A stretch of DNA of 64,000 nt, taken from Neodiprion pinetum. Taxonomy: Eukaryota > Arthropoda > Insecta > Hymenoptera > Diprionidae. The notes under the pieces were generated by a model. It worked only from the letters and a program-made list of their open reading frames with translations, was not told the DNA's origin and made no database searches. Both the position numbers and the translations under genes were made by a program. Position 1 is the stretch's first letter, and each line of letters begins with the position of its first letter. Location: the NCBI RefSeq assembly GCF_021155775.2, contig NC_060232.1:16933922-16997921 (forward strand). The letters are read 5' to 3'. This document shows positions 31,169 to 42,710 of this stretch, piece after piece.

Positions 31169-33834
31169 CCGGGACAATCTCTTGAAACTATACATATAAT
31201 GCGCATGCGCGAGTTTTATCGGCTGCTCGGGCAGGCTGGCCACTTCGAGTTTCAGCTGTCAAATTCTATTTCCGGCGGCGTTGTAGTTCATACGAATTCT
31301 TGAGGTTAGAATCTCAAATACTCGAGATAGTGACTCGGAAAGTTGATGCTAATGCTCTTTGAAAATTGGCTTTATTCGAATAAAATGAGAAATCTGTTTA
31401 AATGTTGGGTGCTTGGAAGAAACGCAGCAGGTAAGTGCGAACACTTTATTTAATCATTTTCATTATTTCGTACATTAGAAATAACAATGGAATTTTTATC
31501 TATCAACAGGTGATACGGCCAAAATAATTACATCTCTGATATTCACTGTTATCTGGCCATTCAATTTGTCAGACGTACAAAGATCATCGCCACTTTCAAG
31601 CAACTAAGCAACTTTCTCACTCTTTTGTGATTTCAGGCGGTAATATTGAATTTTATCACTCTCGAAAATGAGACATTAAACCGAGCGTTCAAGAAATTTA
31701 AATATCCCACTATCTGTAATGGAACTGTGAATCTTTTTTTTCTTGAAAATGGTTCAACAAAATTTACGAATAGTCGATAGTCAATGAATTTTTTCCGATT
31801 AACAAATTATTGCTACTACTATTTAAAATTTCCGAATGATTATCAGAATTTATTTCACAAATTTTCAATGATGTTCGATTAGATAAATGAAGGGAACCTA
31901 ATACTCAAATTGAAAATTCAAGTAATATTAGATTTATTGAAATGATTTCTGTATTTTATGTTAGTGCGGTTCGAAACAAAGAAAATCTAATCAAAAGCGT
32001 AGAACTCAGGAACGTAAATCACATCCTGTGACACAAGTTGAAAATAAGTTTCTCAAAATGCGCCTCAATGTCACAATTAGCTTCAAGGACAATCATGTTT
32101 TAGAGTAATGTCAGAACATTATTACGAGGATCTTGACTTATCGGATTCAAGATTGTGTTCCTTGTTCCATCAAAATAAATAAATATCTAATTTTTAACGA
32201 AGTTGATGAAGTTTTTTTTCCAAATAATGTAATCTGATACAATATCTTGTTTATGGTCCTCCGAACATCACCTTCTAACAAGGATATTTGGAAAGAGTCC
32301 CTTTGTTGCGGAAACCATTATAAAATTCTTGTTTTTCAATTCGTGCTACTGAATAACTCTGTTTCAGATTCCATTTTCAATCTCAAAATGGGATTTTTTT
32401 TGCTCTAGATAATGCTAACATAAAATGCAGAAATAATTGCGGTACATGAAGATTCACAAGGAGTAGAGCTGGCGTTATTATTAGCAGAGTGCGTATGATT
32501 TTAAAATGAATAATTTTACGCTCACTACAAGTAACGTATCATTTTCTGTGTTTAGGGCGAATCTGTTTGGTTTCAGCAGGATGGAGCCCCACTGCACTTT
32601 ACACGTGCGGTGCGTGATTACCTCGACCAACAATTCCCTGGACGCTGAATTGGTAGGGCAAGCCCGGAGGTCGAGTAGCCAGCCCGTTCACCTGATCTCG
32701 CTCCCTTGGACTACGGCTTGTGGGGCCATTTGAAAAATGTTCTGTATGCCCAAGGTAGGATTGAAGACCTTGCCGCACTGCAAGCTAGGATCTTGGACAT
32801 CCTGCAGAACCTGTCTCCGGATATCATATCCAACACGACAAATGCCTTCTACGACCGGCTCGGTTACTGCGCTGCAGCTGCTGGAGGGCATTTTGAGCAC
32901 TTTTTGAAAGGCAACCAATGGCCAGACGAGGGGTGATCAGAAGAGTAGAGATTGGTCTCCCAGTGTTATCGGACGATTGTCTTGTAAGTTATTGTTTTTT
33001 TTCCTAATTTTTCATTAATAGCATGATTTACACCGCAATATTAACTGTTGTTCTTTTTCTCTTTTTATTCTTGGATATCTGGTGAACCCTCTTTGTTAAC
33101 GGAACATTGATTGTTGTACAATGGAGCTGCAAAAACTTTGTCAACTAATCAATGATGTCGGCGAGGGTTTTTGTGAGTATTGCGTCGGGTACGTTTTCTG
33201 TTAATTGCTACTCTTTGTCCTCCTAAGCTTCGTGTTTAAGATGAATAATTTCTTTATTCCTGGTCACTCATTTCTTCTATTCATTTCATGTTCATCGGCA
33301 CTAATTACTGACTTCTGGAGCACTGCGCCGTAACGAATCTACTCTGGAAATACCTTCTACTGAGTCTCAACCATTCATTTATTTTTAATTTTATGTGAAT
33401 AAAGAATCTGTTCACAATAAACATTGTTTTTACTTACCTACCTCTGTTTGTCCAGACTCCCACTTGTTAATGACATTTCACGTTGAATTTCAGATTTCTT
33501 CTTTCAATAAATAACACCCAATTTCAGTATCATCTGATATTTGCTTTTCCGTTAAATTCTTTATTGCGTCGGTTGAATATCTTCCGAAATCAACCACGGT
33601 ATTGCTGAACGATACTATTCTTCTTAGACAATTCACGCTACGTAAAAATAAACAGCAGCATAACCTCAATCCACGGCTTTACGCGCGAGAGAATTACAGC
33701 TTTTGTTTCATTTTGTGTACGTTGGCGCCTTGCTCAGCAGATGAAAACATCACCGCGGCGCGATTTCACCGACCAATGAGAATAAATTGTTTGGCGCATG
33801 CACGTTATATGTATAGTTTCAAGAATTGTCCCGG
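31169..33834 (+). mobile_element. Tc1/mariner-like transposon with TA target duplication inside Pao integrase
   Basis: Ends: CCGGGACAAT(C)TCTTGAAACTATAC at 31169 and its reverse complement at 33834, continuing through ATATAA(T/C)G(C/T)GCATGCGC; TA flanks at 31167-31168 and 33835-33836. Removing the element and one TA joins Pao LCLF to IRLATRVVHLKLATDLT in one frame, which proves the borders. Inside are a transposase C-terminal half (32553-32936) and long non-coding parts; a possible 5' exon (31382 on, MRNLFKCWVL, donor GTAAGTGC) is weak. Confidence 0.88.
32553..32936 (+). pseudogene. IS630/Tc1/mariner transposase, C-terminal half with two stops
   Basis: The frame reads WFQQDGAPLHFTRAVRDYL (second catalytic Asp), DQQFPGR, a TGA where Trp is usual, then IGRASPEVE, a TAG again at a Trp position, PARSPDLAPLDYGLWGHL (third catalytic residue Asp), KNVLYAQGRIEDL and GGHFEHFLKG near the end. 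This is the standard C-terminal half of insect IS630/Tc1/mariner transposases. The N-terminal DNA-binding half and first Asp were not found. Both stops could be single changes from TGG. Inactive. Confidence 0.85.
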
Positions 33835-33836
33835 TA

Positions 33837-34363
33837 TAAATAAACATAGATAAACCTTGGCAGTTTTGTTTCTTGATACTTTAACAGAAAACGGTCCGCC
33901 GTAATCGACCCCTATATTCAGAAATGCTTTACTAGGCGTTACGCGGACTTCTGTCAAGTTTCCCATCAATTGGCACGGGCTTTTAGCGGATAATTGGATG
34001 GAAACAGGCATGAAGAACTCTGCGAACCGTAGATCGCGTACAAATAACCAAATATTATTTGCCTGAAACGCTCAAAAGGGCCTGTGTACCTGCATGCAGG
34101 TCTCTCAAATGTTCTTTTTGTAATATAAGAGTAATCATAGGTTTTTTGGAGGCTAATACGCCGAGACAACGTCGTGCGTAAGGCAAGGGTGCATGTCGCA
34201 TACGTCCCCCCACACGCATAATTTCAACATCGTCGATAAACGGATTGAGCGAAGCTAGTTTGCTGCTTGCGTGGACATTACGTTCGGCCGATAGATCTTG
34301 CATTTTACGAGAAATGTCTTGAGATTGACTGAGTTTCAGAATGCCCGTCATCGAGCGATTCAA
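33837..34363 (-). pseudogene. Pao integrase, N-terminal part and linker
   Basis: MNRSMTGILKLSQSQDI, IDDVEIMRVGGRMRHAPLPY, TLILQKEHLRDLHAGTQALL, then in another frame CQLMGNLTEVRVTPSKAF and the catalytic start NIGVDYGGPFSVKVSRNK...VYLCLF. This is the usual Pao order (zinc-binding H-H region then first Asp in GVDYAGP). A frame change lies near 34010-34060. It continues after the mariner element at 31167. Confidence 0.88.
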
Positions 34364-34865
34364 TTCTCGAACGCTGGGTGTGATAATATCCTGTACAGCC
34401 GTGATTGTTCTGTATTTAGTTTCGTTGTTTGTCCTCTCCCCTGTGCTATCGATAAACCGTAGACAGTATGCAGGTATTCGTTTGAGTTTCGGTAACGATG
34501 AATATCGCTCTATAAATCAAAATCCTTGACAACAATCTTGAGAATAGGTATGGATTCAACGCTTTCCGTAAAAATCATGATTTTATCTCTCTGTCGGGTA
34601 GCTGTTCGTCATAAACATGTTCCTCGATTGGTCCTGAGAGCCATACCAGGCCATTTCACCACAGTTAAGAATGTTCAAATTTTTCTGGGCTTATACCACG
34701 TGAGATAACACCGGCAGAATTGTCTTCAGAGCTAACGTGGTGCCACCGATCCTTGTTCGTTAACTGTTGAATGTTTGCTACTCTGTTTGCCATAAAGGTT
34801 TTCCATTGAACCGGCTCTCCTGCGATCCAAGCCAAAGTTACCCGGGAATCTGACCAATAGTTCTC

Positions 34866-35174
34866 TTAGTTGATCGACAATGTCAATGCCTCGGTAACCT
34901 TGCAAGTGAATTGGGCGAGTAACAACGCTCCACACAATTCGAGCCTGGGAAGAGTAACAACTTTGAATGGTGCTACTCTCGATTTCACTGAATGTTGCTT
35001 CACTGCATGTTTCCCGTCAATTGTAATCGATTTTATGAAAACACATGCTTCACAAGCGCTCTCCGAGGCATCGCAGAATCCATGGAGCTCGATTCTCGTG
35101 GGGTTGGCGCATACTATGCTTGTGGAATAGAGATGTTCGTAATTGTGGTGAGATAAGTGTAATACTGGATCCAC
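34866..35174 (-). pseudogene. Pao RNase H domain
   Basis: IELHGFCDASESACEACVF holds the first catalytic Asp (usually HGFSDASE.AY), followed by KSRVAPFKVVTLPRLELCGALLLAQF with the Glu. The next stretch towards integrase (34700-34865) reads on with stops. Typical of BEL/Pao pol proteins. Confidence 0.88.
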
Positions 35175-35714
35175 ATCATGTGTAAATCAGCGGGAAGTGC
35201 TTCAGCTCAACCGATTTTTTGCCTCCGGAGATGTTGAAAAATGCTTTTAGCCGTAATGCAAGCTGGACCAACAAATCCCAATGGATCATATATCTGTGAG
35301 ATCAAAGAAAGGAGGTTTCTCTTGGTGGCTCGTTTATTGGTACCGATACGCTGACCTTGTATCGAAATGCGTCGGCTGTGGGATTCCAATACAAGCCTAA
35401 CGTTTTAACTTCTTTACCGATTGAGCGATCAGCGCCTGGTCGATTGTCAGATTGCTCGTCGATAATTTCCGGTGTGTTTGAGTTCCATTTTCGTGAAGGA
35501 AATCTTCCGGTGAGCAACATTCTACTCACCTCTCGTTTGATAAATTGAGCTTGATCAATAGTGTCCGCTTCAGTGAGTAAATCATCTACATAAAAATCAT
35601 TTCGAATTATGTCACAGATGACCGGATGTTCGTCTGCATATTCGTACGCCAATTGATGCAAACACCGAATCGCTAGAAACGTTGCCGTTGCTAATCCATA
35701 CGTGACTGTATTAA

Positions 35715-36997
35715 GGGAGCTTTCCAGTGTGACAGCCCGAAAAATCGCTGTTTTTCGCGATTTTTTTTTTTTAAAGAAAAAATAATCTAATCGGTCTGGT
35801 TTTTTTTTTGTATATTAATTGGGTATTGAAGAATACAAAACAATTTTTTAAAGATCGATTTATTTATTAATTAATATCTATAAAAATGATGAAACCATTG
35901 TTGCAGAAAATGCACTTGGATGTGGTGTCCACGTTGGGGGTCACAATTTTGATCTGAAACAAAAAACACAAAAAGATTATTGATCGGTATATAATTGGCT
36001 TTCGTGCTATGGAGGCTTTTTCTTTATTTTTTTTTTTTGCAAAAATGGCGCTGGTTTGAACAAAAAGTATCGATTTTAGCATTTTTTTCGGCAGTTTTTT
36101 TTACAAAAAAATAGGAAGATGTCAAAAAAAAAAGAAAAGCTTCCATAGCACGATAAACAATGACGTTAAGAATATTGTGTAAAAAATTCAACTCGATAGC
36201 TTTAAAACTCTGCCCTCCAAGTTGGACACCGTTTTGAAAAATGCTGTTTCGAGAAAAACGCGTTCAAAGTTTCAAGTAAGGAAATTTTAGGTAAATCGTT
36301 TACTTACGGTCAATCAGCGATGCCAGGTCCATACAATATCCCTTCTGCTTCTTCGAAAAGATCGTGCTCAATGGATTGTTCAGTACGACGAGCTGTCCTC
36401 GCCTCTTTGCTATCCAGGGACGCCCGGCGGTTTGCTTGGGTGATGCGCGCATTCTTGTACTTAGCGGCGAAATCTGCGGCGCTCGGCCCTATCGTGCATC
36501 CCATCGTCTCCAAAATTTTTAAAATTGGGTCGTAACCTTCATTGAAGGTGCACACAGCACACTGCGTAGCGATTTCTACCATCTGCTTGCCGCAGAATAC
36601 GTGCTTTGGGGCTAGTTGCCACACACAGTGATTGATTGATTTTCAAGAATTTAGCACGCCATCCGCTTTTTTTTTGAAAATTGAGTGCGACAAAAAAATA
36701 AGTCGTGCGACTAATTTACGGCTAATTAACGGCAAATTATGCAATAGTCCGAATTCACATTTTCGACAATTGGCGAGCCAAGTTCATGTACGTGCAGGTA
36801 GGAACGAGACAATAGAAATAACGGTCGCACGGGCAGCTTTAGCGCTCCGTTGCCTTCTTCCAAGAAATGCTGTACAGTAACCAAAATAATCTGAATTTCG
36901 GCATGAAAATTTCAGAGAATATTCGGAAGAGTGTATACTATTCGATAAAACAAAAAAAAAAATCGATTTTTTGAAAATTTCACACTAGAAAGCTCCC
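35715..36997 (-). mobile_element. Kolobok-like transposon, TTAA target duplication
   Basis: Ends GGGAGCTTTC(C/T)AGTGTGA at 35715 and reverse-complemented at 36997; TTAA on both sides (35711-35714 and 36998-37001). Excision restores the Pao RT frame. 1283 bp. It carries only the last exon of a transposase-like protein, so it is non-autonomous. T-rich runs flank the coding part. Confidence 0.88.
36310..36624 (-). CDS. C-terminal transposase exon of the Kolobok-like element
   Basis: 104 codons: MWQLAPKHVFCGKQMVEIAT, FNEGYDPILKILETMGCTIG, KNARITQANRRASLDSKEARTARR (each within the family pattern) and the ending EEAEGILYGPGIAD. I recognise this order from the C-terminus of insect transposase proteins found in TTAA-flanked elements: W.LAPKH, FN.GY, EAR.ARR, GxLYGPGIAD. 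The upstream catalytic exons are absent, so the ORF is a remnant although still open. The first visible Met is used only because it opens the frame. Confidence 0.7.
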   Translation of the reverse strand: MWQLAPKHVFCGKQMVEIATQCAVCTFNEGYDPILKILETMGCTIGPSAADFAAKYKNARITQANRRASLDSKEARTARRTEQSIEHDLFEEAEGILYGPGIAD

Positions 36998-37699
36998 TTA
37001 AGTTTATACTCTTTGATCGGATCCTGTGGATCTGATTGCCATAGGATTCTTTGGAGATTGCGTTGGTCCTGTTGCAAATCGATTTGCCGGTACATTTTGG
37101 TTATATCGACCGTGATAACGTACTGGTGGTTTCGAGACCGAGCGACGATCGAAAAGAGATCCTGTTGTATAGTTGGGCTGAATCGCAGAATGTCGTTTAG
37201 CGATGTATTCATCGAGGTTTTACACGAAGCATCAAAAACTACTCGCAGTTTCGTCGTGGCGCTTAACTCCTTCAGAACTGCGTGATGTGGGATACAATGA
37301 CAGAATTTCTCGTTCTGATTCTCAGCATCACGAACTTCGGTCATGTGCCCCAATGCGAGATATTCGTCCGAAAAGGCTGTATACTGCATCTTTCACTTCG
37401 GTTCACGATCTAATCTTTGATTAACTGCTTGTAGCCGTTTGACTGCCGTATTACGTGACTCTCTTAGCTGCTCGATGCCCTGACGAAAGGAGAGACTGAA
37501 TGTAAATCGTCCACTTTAATCTCTTTGATGTGTCGTTTTGAATTCTTCCTTGCATATTCGTTCTTCCTTCGAATATTCTTTGGTTAGTGTGTACTCCTCG
37601 ATTTTCCAAAATCGTTCAACCTGCAGCTCGAGTTCTTGGTCGGAAGCAAATCCGCAAACTACGGGTTGTGTGATCGCAGCCTTCGTTTCCTTGAGTGGA

Positions 37700-38222
37700 A
37701 CATTACCTGAAATAATTCAATTCCGTTTTTTGGAGTATCAACTGACTGTTTAAGATTCGAACTTGCCCCACACACAACAGTCCCCAGAAGACGCCAGCTC
37801 CGAGAAGGAGATCTATTCGTCCTGGAGTGTGGAAAGATGCATCGGCCAAGATGAGGTTTTTCGGCAGTGTGATTTGCTGAACATCGAGTCTCGAAAAAGG
37901 TAGCCGCTCTGTGATTTGGTCCAAGACCAAAAAGGGTAGTTTTGTCTTGAATTCGTTTACTCTGGATTTGATCATGGCTTGAACTGATTCTGTGACTCTC
38001 GAGCTATTCAAGCTAACTCCGCAGAGCGAAATGTTTGTTTCGTGTTTCATCAGCTGCAGTTTTCGCACAGCTCTTTCGTGATAAGATATGATTGAGAACC
38101 CGAGTCCAAGAGAGCCCCACATACATGCGGGTTTCCTGCCTCATCGTAAATTTTAACCCGAGCCGTTGACAGCAGTACTTGCGGTCTACTCTTAATTGCG
38201 TATCACGATAAAGCTGTTTCAT
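37700..38222 (-). pseudogene. Pao aspartic protease region
   Basis: One frame reads ARVKIYDEAGNPHVCGALLDSGSQS (catalytic DSG, about 38110-38160, quoted in two parts by position), followed by KLQLMKHETNISLCGVSLNSSR, ITLPKNLILADASFHTPGRIDLLLGAGVFW in the frame of 38122-37703. The LADP.F..PG.IDLLLGA pattern is the hallmark of Pao proteases. A shift lies near 38090. Downstream 37430-37700 is the pre-RT linker with stops. Confidence 0.85.
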
Positions 38223-38239
38223 TCAATTGATTTTTTGAA

Positions 38240-38960
38240 GAATTACCGCAATTGTTCGAGCTAAGCCTTTCGACCGACGGTTGATCATCGTTGTTTTTTG
38301 AACGAGCCCCGTCAAAGTGGAGCAACGTGTGCTTTCGACTGCATCGCTTACAACCGCCTGCCATGCATTTTTCTACTGTGTGATTATCTCGTCAACAAAG
38401 AATTTATAACCTGACTGTCAGCTCCTTGGAGCGAGGATCGTAAGTAGTAAAAATTTTGGATATCAGACAAAGACGTGCACTCATCGGTAAGTGCTTGAAA
38501 CGCATCGTAAAATGACAACCACTGGGCGTAGCTGCCATCAAACTTTGGAAGATTTAACGATGGTAACTTAATGTTAGATATGCTCGGTTGTTCCGCTTCG
38601 TCGTGTGCTGGTAGTCGATTCCTTGCACTCGGATTGTTTGCAATCAGAGGTGGTGCTGAGATGCGTTTCGCTGCAGCTGTAGCTCGATAGTAGGACGTCG
38701 CGAAAGCTTCACGCTCTCTTAGCTATTCGTTTTCGTCGAGGCCGTCGGTATCCTCGATTTTTGACTGAATTTTTTCGTACGAATCCCATAATTCTTTAAG
38801 TTTTTGCTGTCTCGTGTCAACTTCTTCTAGGTTGATTGCCTCGGCTTCAAAACCTGCGAAGAAATTTTGAATGCGCGTAACCTGACCTTTGATAATACGG
38901 CGATCTTTTTTTGGTGCCGCCAATGCCGCCTCCGTCGTCTTGAATCTTTTTTAACTTACA
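38240..38960 (-). pseudogene. Pao gag (DUF1759-type)
   Basis: AAPKKDRRIIKGQVTRIQNF, ELWDSYEKIQSKIEDTDG (38923-38723), a stop, then REREAFATSYYRAT, LPSLNLPKFDGSYAQWLSFYDAF and SDIQNFYYLRSSLQGAD (about 38430-38560), and a zinc-finger-like Cys/His end with stops. The LPKFDGSYAQWLSF.D.F block is the conserved core of BEL/Pao gag. The true start is uncertain: the preceding reading (EAAL) is open without an ATG close by. Confidence 0.85.
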
Positions 38961-39120
38961 AAAGAAAAAGAAAAAAAGTAAGTAATGCACACTGAATGCG
39001 TATCCCTCGATGACAGTGATGTATCGGTGTATGTCACGATCGACAACTGTGTTGATGTGACAACAGACTCGTGATTCTCGATACTTCATCTTAAATGTTG
39101 CGATTAAAAATTTCGTATAA

Positions 39121-39138
39121 ATCCGGCTCGAAGGACCA
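39121..39138 (-). other. Pao tRNA primer-binding site
   Basis: TGGTCCTTCGAGCCGGAT on the minus strand, three bases after the LTR end. This sequence is common at this place in insect BEL elements. It marks the start of minus-strand DNA synthesis. Confidence 0.75.
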
Positions 39139-39141
39139 TAA

Positions 39142-39326
39142 TGTTTTGGCTTGGAATATTAGGTCGATGTGAGAATTCATAAGACTGATTTAAACACTTT
39201 GATATTAACTTTTTTTAAAAAATACAAACTGAAAAATGAAAAAGCGACGCGGGACAGGTTGTGCTCGTCGCCATGTTATTCAAATACTACTTTGTCCGTG
39301 GCGCGGCGCTCTCGACTTTCGCAACA
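39142..39326 (-). repeat. Pao 5' LTR (likely)
   Basis: Starts TGTTGCGAAAGTC (39326) and ends CCAAAACA (39142), directly before the primer-binding site. TGTTGCGA is a common BEL LTR start. The matching 3' LTR is not in the window, so the borders are inferred. Confidence 0.6.
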
Positions 39327-39440
39327 TTGAACAGAATGTTCAGAAGTTGCTGAATGGTTGAAAGTAAAAGCAGATGAATTTGTGGTTCATTTCGAACACG
39401 ATATAGAAAATTATGAAATTCAAAATGTGTACAATTCCAA

Positions 39441-39960
39441 TTAAAGCGGATTCCAGCTGAAAGTGCATTCAGGAAGAACTTTGGCTATCGGAGGAGAAAA
39501 GCATCTGCAGTATGTCAGGGTAGTTCCGTCCAATATTTTTTTTCGATAAAATCCAGAAATACGTAAATTTTCTTTTGTGCACATACGCAACACACATTTT
39601 TTAAATTTTTGGATTTCGATTGGATCATTTTTCACGTAAGCGCAAGATGAACAGCGTTCAAGGGTTGTTACCCCCTGCAATATTTTTTTGCGGAAAAATC
39701 CAAATATATGTCGTATTTCCATCGTGCTCATACGCATTGTATATTTTTTCAGATTTTCAGACTTGAATTCGACGATTTTGTGCATACGCGCAAGATAAAC
39801 AGTGTTCGGGGGTAGTTACCCCAGTCAATATTTTTTTTTGGAAAAATCGAAAACACACGTGAATTTTATTTTGTATTCACACTCGCAATATATATTTTTT
39901 TAGATTTTTAGACTTGAGTTTGACAATTTTTCGCATAAATGTAATTATATTTGGGGCTGG
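39441..39960. repeat. Diverged tandem repeat, units of about 150 bp
   Basis: About three and a half units share CAATATTTTTTT, GAAAAATCCAAA/GAAATACG, ACATACGCAA/TCATACGCAT, TTTTTAGATTT..GACTTGA, GCGCAAGATGAACAG and GTTACCCC in the same order. The ORF at 39441-39785 (minus) runs through these units and is not a gene. Confidence 0.7.
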
Positions 39961-41640
39961 CCCAAGCCCTTAGTCTTCATTCTCAACATTTCAACGTTAC
40001 TTGCCACTCCAGACCCACATTGAATCGACGAGGAAATAACTAGGAATTTGAATGACACCATATTTTTTTGAGTTGAATTAATTGAATTTATTCATGTAAT
40101 TCGACTTCATTTTTCTATTCCAAATAATAATCATTATTTTTCCTCAAATTTAGATAGATTTATTAAATTGAAATTGCTTCATTTGAATTCAGGTATTTGG
40201 GAATTTCCTTCTTCTCGATTTGAAATTACTTTTTTATTTGAATTTAATTATTTTTCTCGAAACATAAAATTTTGGCATGAATCTGAAGTAATTCAAAGTA
40301 ACTTGACTTATTACAACTCTTTCTAATTCAGTTATATCTCAAATAATTCTCATGATTTCAGTTATCATTTTTAGTGATTCAGTGAATTCTCATTTATTCA
40401 GTTATTTTGTGTTAACTCAGGTGAATCGTAATTGATTTACAAACCTATTGACACGTCAATTCAGCGAGTTGTTTATCTCTCGCATTATTAAAAAATCGGA
40501 TGTCAATGATGAATTTAAAACTAGTGGAAAAATTATGTTGCAAAGACACAAAAAATGTTCGGAAAGCATAATTCTGAAGATCTCAAGCCAGATTGATTGT
40601 ATGAGTAATTATGAACCCTAACGGCATATCAATCGTCTAAAATCTCTAGTTTTATGCATACATCGATGATTGGAAGTGTTTTGTAACATTAAATCTTAAA
40701 TCCGCTGATTTATTTCGAGATTTATTTTTATTTTCACTCGTAGATGTGTGTTTCGTAGTATTGTGTAGCTGGGCATTCGCTTATTTTCACACACGCAAGT
40801 GTGCGTCCGTGGGTGTGCGGCCGGCAGCGTGTGCCGCGGCAACAATACCGAGGTCAGCGCTCGAGAAAGGGTACAACAGGGAGAGAGGGGGGGTGCCGAT
40901 ATTTAATTCGTAAACGAATAATAATAATTCACCCAGATGAACAAAACAGCAATTTCCGTGGCGGCAAATCCAGATGAAATGGTGCACTCTGATTGGCCTA
41001 ACGCTATCGCTTATAATTCAAAAACAATGCGTCGCACGAGCTTGCGGCAAAGAAATTCTCGGTTGGATTCCGTATATATTTAGACATCCTGTATATATTT
41101 AGAGCAGACACACTGTTACAACTTATTTCCTAACCTCAAGGTGGCAAAATTCGTGCAGTGTTTATGTTTACATGTGTAACACGTTTTGTTATTAATGTGC
41201 TGTGTTATTTAATTTATTATGTTTATTGAAATGGGTGTATCAAATTTCGTTGAATAAAAATAAGCTGAAAGATTAGTGAATGACATTAGCTTGCTCAAAG
41301 AAGAAAACGTCGAATCGTACGATGAAAACTCGAAATTGAAATGTTGATAAAGATTGTGACACAAATCACAACTGTTCTCACACGGAAAGCACGGCACAAA
41401 ATGCTTTACACAAGCACTGATAAAATAAAAATTCTCTCTTTAACCTCCAATATACTATCATTTAAGTGCGTCACTTTTCATTCTACTGCGCAAGCGTAGA
41501 TCGGTCACTAATTTTATTACTATATTTACGATCTTTCCGACCCATGCGATGCTAGTGGCAGAGCAGAGAACTAATTGAAGGGCGGGTTTTTGAGGACGCC
41601 GTTACTACTTATTCTCCTATGCTGTATCGACTTCTTCACT
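39961..41640. other. AT-rich region without recognisable genes
   Basis: Short ORFs (40787-40987 and 41209-41397, minus) show no domain. A GC-richer block is at 40795-40890. GTATATATTTAGACATCCTGTATATATTTA at 41070-41100 (two close copies of TATATATTTA) resembles CATCCTGTATATATTTA at 55005-55021. Confidence 0.5.
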
Positions 41641-41649
41641 CTAGTCTCC

Positions 41650-42710
41650 CTGGACGAAATCACGAACAGCGCATTACGCAACATCTAGCGGTAATCTTCG
41701 ACAACCAATGACCACGTCGTAACCGATATTCGCCACAGGAGGATGACCGAATTATGGTGGGGGTCAAAGAACCAATCAAAGGAAAGAAGAATCCCCTCAC
41801 GACAGCGGCGAGATCGGCGAGCCGAAGTCCGACCTCCGTCTGTTCTACGCTTGACCCGCTAGGAGACAGCTACGACCACAATCATCCTGTCGTTTCGAGC
41901 TACCGATCCTTCCTCCTTTTACCGCTATCGCTATCATTCATCACTCCTCTATCGTTTTGCCTACCGCTAGCTTCTTTCCTTTCCTGTACATCTATTGAAA
42001 AAATTGTTTTTTATGCTTTGTACTCTTTTGCATTGCGCACGCTAGCGTGCGCGTCGAGGTTGGGCAACATGTCGCTCTGTGGCGCTGTAGCGCTGTAGCG
42101 TTATGGTGTTCTCGATTGTCGCGTCAACCGGATGTCAAGTTATTTGTAGACACCCAAGAGAGAACACACACGAGAGATTTTTATTCAATATACATTCATT
42201 CTATATCGTATAAAGGAAGTTTCTTGTAATCCTTAAGCATCCCATTCCACACTGTGTTAATACAAAAATTATTAACGAACATTTGTTTTGTGTTTCAAAA
42301 CATTCTACTATCTTCCATCCTTCACGTTTTCTTCTGTTATCTTTACGTTATTTCTGAACTAATGTCAGTGATGTATGCCTAAAGTCGCTCGTTAAGGTAA
42401 GGCTTCTGCCGTTGTATTGTATCGTTACGAAGCTGCTCATAATTTCTATTTTCTTTCTGATTGTGTTTATCTTTTCTTGGTTGCATCGTGTGATGCCGAT
42501 TTTGTGTGAATCATGGTCCACGGCTTAGAGTTGCGGTAAGCCGCTGTGTGACTGCATGATTTCAGTAATTGATAAATTTCGTGTCTGCCGAATGATTAAT
42601 TGTTTCGTATTTATGAATTTCTCTGATTATTCATGAATTTCTATTAGTCTGCTTCTGTATTTTCTAACGTATTTTGAGCCCTATTGGCTTTATCTTCCGT
42701 TTCATAACAC
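41650..42710 (+). repeat. Dispersed repeat, copy B (inverted relative to 5650-6420)
   Basis: Shares with the reverse complement of 5650-6420 the segments listed there and is longer, with an extra 41880-42400 part. ORFs (41754-42098 and 42047-42229, plus) are not conserved in copy A and are probably not genes. Could be an LTR or a long non-autonomous element. No terminal motif was fixed. Confidence 0.7.

Larger units (their letters stand above)
35200..37430 (-). pseudogene. Pao reverse transcriptase, split by a Kolobok-like insertion
   Basis: The N-terminal part (37389-37002) carries CHCIPHHAVLKE, TTKLRVVFDASCK, LNDILRFSPTIQQDLF and VITVDITKMYRQI (first catalytic Asp) ending in KEYKL. After removal of 35715-37001 the frame continues NTVTYGLATATFLAIRCL, HQLAYEYADEHP, NDFYVDDLLTEADT (YVDD active site, about 35580), LLTGRFPSRKWNSN and KTLGLYWNP, then a shift into RRISIQGQRIG...LLSLISQIYDPLGFVGP. 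The active site is preserved, but shifts and the insertion inactivate it. Confidence 0.9.
30223..39326 (-). mobile_element. BEL/Pao LTR retrotransposon, interrupted by two DNA transposons and the Polinton
   Basis: Read on the minus strand: LTR (39326-39142), primer-binding site TGGTCCTTCGAGCCGGAT (39138-39121), gag (about 38960-38240), aspartic protease (about 38222-37700), RT (37430-35200, split by a Kolobok-like element), RNase H (35174-34866), integrase (34363-33837, 31167-31118, 30475-30223). The Tc1/mariner-like element sits at 31169-33834. The end is cut by the Polinton at 30222; no 3' LTR is seen. Many stops and shifts make it inactive. Confidence 0.88.

Noticed and set aside
39441..39785. 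114-codon minus ORF with repeated RMCTKE/RMSTME motif
   Set aside because: Frame through the 150-bp tandem repeat; no start context or family.
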